From NCBI RefSeq assembly GCF_020103725.1, contig NZ_JAHXBG010000036.1, positions 44,138-108,137 on the forward strand: a stretch of DNA of 64,000 nucleotides. The letters run 5' to 3'. Under the pieces are notes generated by a model. It saw only the letters and a list, made by a program, of their open reading frames with translations. It did no database searches and was not told the DNA's origin. The DNA comes from Hyalangium gracile. Lineage in GTDB: Bacteria > Myxococcota > Myxococcia > Myxococcales > Myxococcaceae. Shown here piece by piece: positions 44,278-51,878 of the stretch (the stretch's first letter is position 1; each line of letters opens with the position of its first letter). A program made the position numbers and the translations under genes.

Positions 44278-45054
44278 ATGGCTCAGGTTCACCCCACGGC
44301 GGTGGTTCACCCGGACGCCCAGCTCCACGAGACGGTGGAGGTAGGACCGCTCTCGGTCATCGGGCCCAAGGTGCGGATTGGTGCAGGAACGCGCGTGGGC
44401 CCCCACGTCGTCATCGAGGGGCGTACGACGCTGGGCGAGCGCAACCGCGTGTTCCAGTTCTCCTCCCTGGGCGCCGCGCCGCAGGATCTCAAGTACGCGG
44501 GCGAGGACACGGAGCTGGTCATCGGCGACGAGAACCAGATCCGCGAGTTCACCACGCTGCACATCGGCACGGCGGGAGGCGGGGGCGTCACCCGGATTGG
44601 CAACCGGAACCTGCTGATGGCCAACAGCCACGTGGCCCATGACTGCGTGGTGGGCAACGGCTGCATCCTGGCCAACAGCGCCGCGCTGGGCGGACACGTG
44701 GTGGTGGAAGACCACGTCATCTTCTCGGGGCTGACGGCGGTCCACCAGTTCACGCGCATCGGCAAGCACGCCTTCGTGGCGGGCGGGGCCATGGTGGTGA
44801 TGGACGTGCCCCCGTACTGCATGGCCCAGGGTGACCGGGCGGAGCTGGTGGGGCTGAACATCGTGGGCCTGGAGCGCCACGGCTTCAGCGAGGCGCAGAT
44901 CGGCCGCATCAAGGAGGCGTACAAGATCCTCTTCCGCTCCAAGCTGCAGATGGCGGAGGCGGTGGCGCGCCTGAAGGCGGAGTTCGGCGGCCAGCCGGAG
45001 ATCGAGCACCTCCTCGAGTTCATCAGCCAGAGCAAGCGCGGGCTGACGCGGTAG
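44278..45054 (+). CDS. lpxA: UDP-N-acetylglucosamine acyltransferase
   Basis: The protein has 258 residues. Hexapeptide left-handed beta helix (about 1-185), the catalytic His in NSHVAHDC, QFSSLGAAPQDLKYAGED and a C-terminal helical part ending EFISQSKRGLTR. It carries out the first step of lipid A synthesis, with 3-hydroxyacyl-ACP as donor. Ribosome-binding GGAAGGAG is upstream of ATG. The next gene, lpxI, starts 9 bases after its stop. Confidence 0.98.
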   Translation: MAQVHPTAVVHPDAQLHETVEVGPLSVIGPKVRIGAGTRVGPHVVIEGRTTLGERNRVFQFSSLGAAPQDLKYAGEDTELVIGDENQIREFTTLHIGTAGGGGVTRIGNRNLLMANSHVAHDCVVGNGCILANSAALGGHVVVEDHVIFSGLTAVHQFTRIGKHAFVAGGAMVVMDVPPYCMAQGDRAELVGLNIVGLERHGFSEAQIGRIKEAYKILFRSKLQMAEAVARLKAEFGGQPEIEHLLEFISQSKRGLTR

Positions 45055-45063
45055 GCCCTCGCG

Positions 45064-45867
45064 GTGGAGCGGATCGGCCTCATCGCCGGCAACGGCCAGC
45101 TGCCCTTCCTCTTCGCCCGCGAGGCGCGCGCCCGGGGGCTGGAGGTCATCGCCGTGGCGCACCGGGGCGAGACGGATCCGGCGCTGGAGGCGGAGGTGGC
45201 GGGCTTCACCTGGGTGCGGCTCGGGCAGGTGGACCGCATCGTCCGCACCTTCCAGAAGGCCCACGTGGCGCGCGCGGCCATGGCGGGTGGCATCGGCCGG
45301 GTGAAGGCGCTGACGGAGGCTCGGCCGGACCTGGGCGCGGTGCGCATCATCTCGCGGCTGCGCAGCTTCCGGGACGACACGCTGCTGCGCGCCATCGCGG
45401 ACTACTTCGAGTCCCACGGCGTGACGATCGTCGCGCCCACGGACTATCTCTCCCAGGTGCTCTGCCCGGTGGGGCTGCTGGCGGGGCCGGCGCTGCACCC
45501 GGCGCAGGAGAAGGACGTGGCGCTGGGGGTGGAGGTGGCGGCGCTGCTCGGCAAGGCGGACGTGGGGCAGACGGTGGTGGTGCGCAACGGACACGTGCTG
45601 GCGCTGGAGGCGGTGGAGGGCACGGACGAGACCATCCGCCGTGGCGGCAAGCTGGGCGGCAAGGGCGCGGTGGTGGTGAAGCGCTGCAAGCCCGGGCAGG
45701 ACCTGCGCTTCGATCTGCCCGCGGCGGGGCCTCGCACGCTGGAGGTCATGCGCGAGGTGGGCGCGAGCGTGCTGGCGCTGGAGGCTGGCCGCACGGTGCT
45801 TCTGGACGCGCCCCAGCTCTTCAAGGCCGCCGAGTCCGAGAACATCACCGTGGTCGGCGTCTCCTGA
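45064..45867 (+). CDS. lpxI: UDP-2,3-diacylglucosamine pyrophosphatase LpxI
   Basis: The protein has 267 residues from GTG at 45064. Begins ERIGLIAGNGQLPFLFA, with the family lines AGGIGRVKAL, HGVTIVAPTDYL and GTDETIRRGGKL; ends DAPQLFKAAESENITVVG. LpxI replaces LpxH in alphaproteobacteria, deltaproteobacteria-like groups and others, and gives lipid X by attack on the alpha phosphate. Directly follows lpxA, as commonly seen. Confidence 0.95.
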   Translation: MERIGLIAGNGQLPFLFAREARARGLEVIAVAHRGETDPALEAEVAGFTWVRLGQVDRIVRTFQKAHVARAAMAGGIGRVKALTEARPDLGAVRIISRLRSFRDDTLLRAIADYFESHGVTIVAPTDYLSQVLCPVGLLAGPALHPAQEKDVALGVEVAALLGKADVGQTVVVRNGHVLALEAVEGTDETIRRGGKLGGKGAVVVKRCKPGQDLRFDLPAAGPRTLEVMREVGASVLALEAGRTVLLDAPQLFKAAESENITVVGVS

Positions 45868-46020
45868 ACCTCCACCCTTGAAAATGGTGGCGGGAGTGAA
45901 GGTGTCGGCTGCCCGTCACATGCGGCGGCTGGGGACCCCATTCCCTGAATTCGAGCGACGTCCTACCGTCGCACCCCTGGGAATTCTCCCGGGCGGAGAC
46001 GCTGTTGCCCCTCGCCCGGC

Positions 46021-47070
46021 ATGTCCGAGGTCGCCGATCCGATGACTGCTCGCCTCCTCCTGATCTGCCTTGCCCTCGCCTCCCTGCCTGCCCTGGCGGG
46101 GGATGCCATCCAGGTCTCCGCCTCGAACCGCATGGCGCTGGGACAAGGGATGCCGTCGCTGGAGATCCAGATCCTGGAGCCCATCGCCGGCTACGAGGTG
46201 AAGCTGAAGCGCTCGGATGGGAAGACGTTCGAGTTCAAGGGCACCGGGCAGCCAGGCACCACGCGCACCATCCCCCTGGAGCAGCCGGAGGGGAAGTTCC
46301 ACTACGAGGGCGAGCTGACGCTGCGCTTCAAGGGCCGGGGCGTGGAGCCGGGGACGATGCCGCTGGCCTTCGACACGGAGCTGCTGGGGCCGCTCAAGCT
46401 GGACGTGAAGAAGGAGGACCTGGACCTGGAGGCGCGCAAGCTGCGCTTCCGGCTGTCGCGGCCCGCGGGCTACGCGAAGGTGACGGTGCTGATGGACACC
46501 GGGCGCCACGCCTTCGACGGGACCGTGAAGTTCAACGGCGAGCCCGCCGGCACGCCGCTGGAGCTCACCTGGCAGAAGCTGGACGGCAAGGTGATGAAGA
46601 TCTCGCTCCAGGCCTATGACACCTCGGACTTCTACACCAGCGTGGAGCTCTTCCCGTGGCGGCTGGACATCCCCCACGAGGAGGTGAACTTCCCCACGGG
46701 CAGCGCGGAGATCCCGGCGGCGGAGCGGGCCAAGCTGGACAAGAGCCTCAAGCTCCTGGAGGACGCGGTGACGCGCTACGAGCGGATCACCGCGCTGCGC
46801 CTCTACATCCTGGGCCACACGGACACCGTGGGGGACACGGCCGCCAACCGCGACCTGTCCCTGCAGCGGGCGCGCAGCATCGCGTCGTACTTCCGCAAGC
46901 AAGGCGCCCGGCTGCCCATCTACTTCGAGGGCTTTGGCGAGCAGGCGCTCCGCGTGGTGACGCCCGACGAGACCGCCGAGGGTGGCAACCGCCGCGCCGA
47001 GTACATCATCTCGGTGGAGGACCCGGTGCTGACGAACGCTCCCTTCGAGCCGCAGTGGAGAAAGTTGTAA
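46021..47070 (+). CDS. OmpA-family outer-membrane protein
   Basis: The protein has 349 residues from ATG at 46021; ATG at 46042 begins nearer the signal peptide (LLLICLALASLPALAGDA) and may be the real start. The middle region is beta-rich and not recognised (about 25-215). Residues about 225-340 are an OmpA C-terminal peptidoglycan-binding domain with GHTDTVGDTAANRDLSLQRA and GFGEQALRV, ending GGNRRAEYIIS. It should tie an outer-membrane or periplasmic protein to the cell wall. There is a 153-base gap behind lpxI, so it may be separately transcribed. The next gene starts on its stop codon. Confidence 0.88.
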   Translation: MSEVADPMTARLLLICLALASLPALAGDAIQVSASNRMALGQGMPSLEIQILEPIAGYEVKLKRSDGKTFEFKGTGQPGTTRTIPLEQPEGKFHYEGELTLRFKGRGVEPGTMPLAFDTELLGPLKLDVKKEDLDLEARKLRFRLSRPAGYAKVTVLMDTGRHAFDGTVKFNGEPAGTPLELTWQKLDGKVMKISLQAYDTSDFYTSVELFPWRLDIPHEEVNFPTGSAEIPAAERAKLDKSLKLLEDAVTRYERITALRLYILGHTDTVGDTAANRDLSLQRARSIASYFRKQGARLPIYFEGFGEQALRVVTPDETAEGGNRRAEYIISVEDPVLTNAPFEPQWRKL

Positions 47071-47093
47071 TGCCTTCCTGGAGGAACCGACGG

Positions 47094-47543
47094 ATGAACC
47101 GACTCGTTCTCGCCACCACGCTCGGCCTCGCGGTCGTGGGCTGTGCGCACACGACGCCCTCCGCGCAGCTTGCGCAGGAGGAGGACGCCAAGTGCGCCCT
47201 GGTCCGCACGCTGCTGAGCGAGCCGGTGCCCTCGCGGCACATGGGCGAGCTCGAGGCCGAGGGGCGGGAGGCGCCCGTCCCGGTGGCCGTCTTCGTGCGC
47301 GATGCGGAGCAGGGGATGCTCGAGCGCTTCTTCGTGGGGGACTCGCCCTCGTGTGGAGACGAGCAGTTCCACGTGGTGCGGCAGCTCGGGCGCCAGGGGC
47401 TGGTGCTGTACCTGGAGGAGACGAAGGAGGGCTACGCGTACGACGCGCGTCGAGCCGGCCCGGAAGAGCTGTCGATGGGCGGCGCTCCGCAGGGCGTGGT
47501 GCGGCGCAAGGCCGAGGGCGGCTGGGTGGCCGCGAGCGACTGA
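47094..47543 (+). CDS. Small lipoprotein of unknown function
   Basis: The protein has 149 residues from ATG at 47094 (GGAGG 9 bases upstream); an in-frame ATG at 47070 overlaps the preceding stop. The signal ends in LAVVGC, a clean lipobox. The mature part has two more Cys (residues near 33 and 88) that could form a disulfide, and no recognised domain. It follows the OmpA-family gene without a gap and may act with it at the outer membrane. It converges on the glycosyltransferase gene with a 3-base gap. Confidence 0.75.
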   Translation: MNRLVLATTLGLAVVGCAHTTPSAQLAQEEDAKCALVRTLLSEPVPSRHMGELEAEGREAPVPVAVFVRDAEQGMLERFFVGDSPSCGDEQFHVVRQLGRQGLVLYLEETKEGYAYDARRAGPEELSMGGAPQGVVRRKAEGGWVAASD

Positions 47544-47546
47544 CGC

Positions 47547-49208
47547 TCAGTCCTTGCGGAGCATCATCACGTAGGGCGGTACCACGCGGACCACGTGGAA
47601 GTGCTCGCGCAGGTACTGGTCGAGGTAGTTCGAGCCCTGATTGACCGACTCGTTGGGCTCGAAGGAGCGGCCGGTGATGCCCGAGAGGATGACCACGCGT
47701 GTGCCCGAGGACTTGATCTCCTCGGCCATGCGCTGCTGGACGTCGAGCCGGTTGATGACGTTCGGATCGAACTGCATGTAGCGCGTGGCACCCACCCGGT
47801 CGGCGAAGAAGTACAGGTCCATCTCGTTGACGAAGATGAAGCTGTGGTCCAGCAGGCCCACGTAGATGGGATCCTGGGGCGAGCGGGTGTGCTCCGCGAT
47901 GAACTTGAGGACCTCCAGGCGACTGCCGGCGGCGGCGACCTCGCGACCGCTGGCGCGCTCGAACCCCGGCGGCTGCGGCGGCGGGTGGTACGGAGGCGTC
48001 AGCATGTAGCCGCGGACGGGGCACAGGGCCGCGCCGAAGATGAGCACCGCGAGGGGCCATCGCCATAGGGCGCCCTCGGTCAGGCGCAGTTCCCAGACGC
48101 CGATCATGACCAGGGCCGGCGCCACCGTGTAGACGGCGTGGAAGATGTCCGTGCGGCCCACCATCTGCGGGATGACTCCGAGCGAGAGGGCCCCGACCAG
48201 CGCCGCTCCGAGCCGTCCCTTGGCCCCAGTTCGGCCGGGAAACACCACGGCGAGCGCGGCGAGCGCTGGCCCGAGCAGGGTGAGGCCCACGGCGCCCTCG
48301 AACGGCAGATGCATGACGACGGGGAGCCGGAACGGCAGTCCGCGGCCCTCCGCCAGCGGTAGGAGCGGAGGCATGGGCAGGTCACGCGCGGGCAGCACAT
48401 AGCGCGCCTGGTCGAACACGAGATCATCCAGGACCAGCTTGGGGCCCGCGAGCACGAACCACGTCCCCCAGAAGGGGATGATCGCCAGGGCCAGACCGGC
48501 GGCGAGCCACGGAGCCCAGGCCCACGCGGGCCGCACCTCCGGGCGCCAGGCGCGCTGCTTGAGCGCGACGGCGAGCACTCCCGCCGCGGCGGCGGCAGCG
48601 AACAGGCCGAACAGATCGTGCCGCATCCAGCTCACGGCGCCCAGGGCCACGCCCGCGACCACGTACGCGCCCCGGCTTCCCCTGTCCCGGGCGTGCATGA
48701 CGAGCACGAGCGCCAGGAGCGCCCCATGGACCGCGAGGACATAGGCGTAGGCCTCGGTCTGGATGACCGTGAGCCAGAGGGTGACCAGGCCCGCCGCGAC
48801 GGACGAGAAGCGCTGCCCCGCCACCTGCCCGGCGAGCCGCCCGGCCCAGAGCCCCGCGGTCGCGCGAGCCACCAGCCCGACCCACCGCTCGACGGCTACC
48901 GACGGCCCGAAGACCTTGAACAGGGCCGCCAGCAGCATGAAGGTGCCGGGCGGGTAGTTGGAGTAGAAGTCCCGGTAGGGCACCTTGCCGGCCAGCATGA
49001 GCTGGGGATCGGTCAGCAGGATGCCCTCGTCATAGAAGCCCACGGGCAGGTCCATCTTCCGCCACAGCGCGCGCAGCGCGGCGAACCAGACCACCCATCC
49101 CGCCGCGTCGAGCACCAGGCGAAGGATCCAGGCGAGCCTCGCGCTCCGGGTCGGGGCGGAAGGCTCGGAGCCGCCGCGAGGAGAGGACGGAGGAGGGGAG
49201 ACGCTCAT
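47547..49208 (-). CDS. GT39/GT-C type membrane glycosyltransferase
   Basis: The protein has 553 residues from ATG at 49208; the frame is open to 49259. About ten to twelve membrane helices span residues 25-430, with the first outer loop carrying the acidic pair in GFYDEGILLTDPQLML and then DFYSNYPPGTF, as in polyprenyl-phosphate-sugar dependent GT-C enzymes (PMT/ArnT type). The C-terminal 130 residues are a soluble periplasmic part. It likely transfers a sugar, probably mannose, from polyprenyl phosphate, since the gene two upstream makes that donor. The acceptor (protein, lipid A or polysaccharide) is unknown. Last gene of the lpxB-dpm-marC block. Confidence 0.8.
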   Translation of the reverse strand: MSVSPPPSSPRGGSEPSAPTRSARLAWILRLVLDAAGWVVWFAALRALWRKMDLPVGFYDEGILLTDPQLMLAGKVPYRDFYSNYPPGTFMLLAALFKVFGPSVAVERWVGLVARATAGLWAGRLAGQVAGQRFSSVAAGLVTLWLTVIQTEAYAYVLAVHGALLALVLVMHARDRGSRGAYVVAGVALGAVSWMRHDLFGLFAAAAAAGVLAVALKQRAWRPEVRPAWAWAPWLAAGLALAIIPFWGTWFVLAGPKLVLDDLVFDQARYVLPARDLPMPPLLPLAEGRGLPFRLPVVMHLPFEGAVGLTLLGPALAALAVVFPGRTGAKGRLGAALVGALSLGVIPQMVGRTDIFHAVYTVAPALVMIGVWELRLTEGALWRWPLAVLIFGAALCPVRGYMLTPPYHPPPQPPGFERASGREVAAAGSRLEVLKFIAEHTRSPQDPIYVGLLDHSFIFVNEMDLYFFADRVGATRYMQFDPNVINRLDVQQRMAEEIKSSGTRVVILSGITGRSFEPNESVNQGSNYLDQYLREHFHVVRVVPPYVMMLRKD

Positions 49209-49308
49209 GGAACCGGGACCCGAGGCGGACGAGGCGGTGCTGCCGTGCCCTCGTACCATCAGTGTGGCCGGAGGTGCCTCGATTTTGTGGCGGACGCCCG
49301 CGGCGGAA

Positions 49309-49938
49309 TCAGAGCCCCAGCAGGTCCTTCGCGCCGTCGGCCATGAACTGCACGGCGATGGCGGCGAGGATGAGCCCCATCACGCGCTCGAGGATGGCGA
49401 CACCGGAGTTGCGGAGCACCCGCTGCACCAGGTGCGAGGCGCGCAGGATGAAGTAGCTGGCCACGAACGTGAGCACGATGGCCGCGAGCACCGGCAAGGC
49501 CATCAGCAGCGTCTCGCCCTTGGACATGAGCACCATGGCGCTGGCGATGGCGCCGGGGCCGGCCAGCAGGGGCATGGCCAGCGGCACGAGCGCCACGTCC
49601 TCCTTGGCCACGCCCTCCTGCTCCTCGGTGCGGCTGGTGCGCGTCTCCGAGGGCCGTGCGCGGAGCATGTCCAGGGAGGTGATGAGCAGCAGGATGCCGC
49701 CCGCCACTCGGAACGCGGCCAGCGAGATGCCGAACACCTGGAAGATGAGCCCCCCGAAGATGGCGAAGAAGAGCAGCAGGCCGCCGGCCACGATGCAGGC
49801 GCGCAGCGCCGTGCGGCGCATCTTCGTCTCCGAGTCCCCCGCCGTGATGGCCAGGAAGATCGGCACCACTCCAATGGGGTCCACCACGAAGAAGACGGCG
49901 GAGAGCGAGACGAGGAAATGGGTCAGGTAGACGCCCAT
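49309..49938 (-). CDS. MarC-family integral membrane protein
   Basis: The protein has 209 residues from ATG at 49938; the longer frame upstream lies in the preceding gene and is not real. Six membrane helices, with the family lines FFVVDPIGVVPIFLAIT near 15-32, GGILLLITSLDML and LAGPGAIASAMVLMS. MarC proteins (UPF0056) have no firm function despite the name. Starts 5 bases after the stop of the mannose synthase gene. Confidence 0.9.
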   Translation of the reverse strand: MGVYLTHFLVSLSAVFFVVDPIGVVPIFLAITAGDSETKMRRTALRACIVAGGLLLFFAIFGGLIFQVFGISLAAFRVAGGILLLITSLDMLRARPSETRTSRTEEQEGVAKEDVALVPLAMPLLAGPGAIASAMVLMSKGETLLMALPVLAAIVLTFVASYFILRASHLVQRVLRNSGVAILERVMGLILAAIAVQFMADGAKDLLGL

Positions 49939-49943
49939 ACCCG

Positions 49944-50648
49944 TCACACGGTCAGGCGCAGCTTCCAGACCATGGTGAGCGCCTCGAGGAAGATCTTCCG
50001 GCTCATCTTCGACTGGCCCACGCGGCGATCCTCGAAGACGATGGGAATCTCCCGGACGGTGAAGCCCTTCTTGAGCGTGCGGTAGGTGAGCTCGATCTGG
50101 AAGGCGTAGCCGGTGCTCTGCACCTGGTCCAGGCCGATGGTCTCCAGCACGCGGCGGTGGAAGCACTTGAAGCCGCCGGTCAGGTCATGGACGCCCACGC
50201 CCAGGATGGTGCGCGCGTAGAGCGAGCCGCCCTTGCTGATGATCTGCCGTCCGACGCCCCAGTTCACCGTGCCGCCGCCGGTGACGTAGCGCGAGCCGAG
50301 CACCAGGTCCGCGCCGGCCTCGGCGGCATCCAGCAGGGCTGGCAGGTAGCGCGGGTCGTGGCTGAAGTCCGCGTCCATCTCGATGATGTACGTGTAGCCC
50401 TCGGCGAGCGCCCAGCGGAAGGCGGCGAGGTAGGCGCGGCCCAGGCCCTCCTTCTTCTCGCGGTGCAGCACCCGGATGCGCGGCTCCTTCGCCGCGAGCG
50501 TGTCGGCGATCTTCCCGGTGCCGTCGGGCGAGTTGTCATCCACGACGAGGATGTCCACGCGGGGCTCGGCTTTGAGCACCGCCTGGGTGATGGGCTCCAG
50601 GTTGTCCGCTTCGTTGTAGGTGGGGATGCAGACCAGCGCTCGGTTCAT
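49944..50648 (-). CDS. Polyprenyl-phosphate mannose synthase, GT2
   Basis: The protein has 234 residues from ATG at 50648; ATG at 50663 is possible. GT-A fold with ALVCIPTYNEADNLEPI, VVDDNSPDGTG, the metal motif DADFSHDP, then GSRYVTGGG and LTGGFKCFHRRVLE. It matches Dpm1-type enzymes that move mannose from GDP-mannose to polyprenyl phosphate on the cytoplasmic face. No C-terminal membrane helices, so of the soluble type. Lies 39 bases after lpxB and feeds the GT-C enzyme two genes on. Confidence 0.93.
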   Translation of the reverse strand: MNRALVCIPTYNEADNLEPITQAVLKAEPRVDILVVDDNSPDGTGKIADTLAAKEPRIRVLHREKKEGLGRAYLAAFRWALAEGYTYIIEMDADFSHDPRYLPALLDAAEAGADLVLGSRYVTGGGTVNWGVGRQIISKGGSLYARTILGVGVHDLTGGFKCFHRRVLETIGLDQVQSTGYAFQIELTYRTLKKGFTVREIPIVFEDRRVGQSKMSRKIFLEALTMVWKLRLTV

Positions 50649-50687
50649 GGCGCGGCGGGACATAGCAGAGCCACGGGCGGGATGACT

Positions 50688-51842
50688 TCAAACTTTGGAG
50701 GCGGGGGGCAGCAACTCCAGCACGGCCTCCGCGGCTCGCTCGGCGGCGCCCGGGCCTCCCAGGCGGCCACGTACCTCCTCCAGCCCTCGGAGCATCTCCT
50801 CCCGGGGTGGGCCTGGATCCCACACGCGGCGGACCTCCGAGGCGATGCGCTCCGGCGTCATCTCTCCCTGGAGGAGCTCTGGCACGAGCCGGCGGCCCGC
50901 GAGCAGGTTCACCAGGGCCACATGGGCGACCTTCAGCATGAGCCTGCCCACGAGGTAGGTGACGAGCGACACGCGATAGATGACCACCAGCGGGCGCTGC
51001 ATGAGCCCCGCCTCCAGCACCGCCGTCCCGGAGGCGACGATGGCCGCGTCGCTGGCGCCCACCACCTCGGGAGCGCGGCCCTCGATGAGGCGGGGGGACA
51101 GGCCGCTCCCTTCGAAGCGCGACACGATCTCCTCGCGCGGGATGGTGGGCGCGACGGGGACGACGATCTGCAGGCCTGGGCGCTCGGACGACAGCTGCTT
51201 CGCGGCGCTCACCATGGTGGGCAGCAGGCGGCGGATCTCGCTCATCCGGCTACCCGGCAGCAGGGCGAGCGTGGGGGCGTCGGTGGCGAGCCCCAGGCGC
51301 TGGCGGAAGTCGGTGGCGCTGGCGGGGGCGGGGACCTGCTCCACGACGGGGCTGCCCACGTAGCGCGCGTCGACGCCGGAGTTCCGATAGAAGTCCACCT
51401 CGAAGGGGAGGATGCAGAGCATCCGGTCCACGAGCTGGCGGATGACCTTCACCCGGCCCTGGCGCCAGGCCCAGATCATCGGGGACACGTAGTAGGCGAC
51501 CGGGATTCCGAGGGCTTTGAGCTTGCGGGCCAGCCGCAGGTTGAAGTCGGGGATGTCCACGAGGATGGCGCACACGGGGCGGCGCTCGGCGGCGGCGGCG
51601 GCGATGCCTCGGAGGACCTGGAGGATGCGGGGAATCTTGGGGACCACCTCGGTGATGCCCATGACGGACACCTCGTGGGCCCCATAGAGGAGCTCCACGC
51701 CGCGTGCGGCCAGCTTCGAGCCCCCCATACCGAAGAACCGGAGGTCCGGGCGCCGGGCCTGGAGGGCGGCGACGAGCTCGGAGGCGTGGGAGTCGCCGGA
51801 GGCCTCACCGGTGACGACGAGGATCTGCGGGGGGGAGTTCAT
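50688..51842 (-). CDS. lpxB: Lipid-A-disaccharide synthase
   Basis: The protein has 384 residues from ATG at 51842; the open frame upstream is antisense to the next gene. GT19 family with ILVVTGEASGDSHASELV at the start, GGSKLAARGVELLYG, ILVDIPDFNLRLA, YYVSPMIWAW, LLPGSRMSEIRRLLP and DAAIVASGTAVLEAGL. It condenses lipid X with UDP-2,3-diacylglucosamine. Unusually, it sits on the opposite strand to lpxA-lpxI and leads a block with mannose synthase, marC and a GT-C enzyme. Its start is only 36 bases from the divergent start at 51879, so the two promoters must overlap the neighbouring genes or each other. Confidence 0.97.
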   Translation of the reverse strand: MNSPPQILVVTGEASGDSHASELVAALQARRPDLRFFGMGGSKLAARGVELLYGAHEVSVMGITEVVPKIPRILQVLRGIAAAAAERRPVCAILVDIPDFNLRLARKLKALGIPVAYYVSPMIWAWRQGRVKVIRQLVDRMLCILPFEVDFYRNSGVDARYVGSPVVEQVPAPASATDFRQRLGLATDAPTLALLPGSRMSEIRRLLPTMVSAAKQLSSERPGLQIVVPVAPTIPREEIVSRFEGSGLSPRLIEGRAPEVVGASDAAIVASGTAVLEAGLMQRPLVVIYRVSLVTYLVGRLMLKVAHVALVNLLAGRRLVPELLQGEMTPERIASEVRRVWDPGPPREEMLRGLEEVRGRLGGPGAAERAAEAVLELLPPASKV

Positions 51843-51878
51843 CGGAGGCGCGCATCGTAACTGAAGCGGGGCGGGCAA

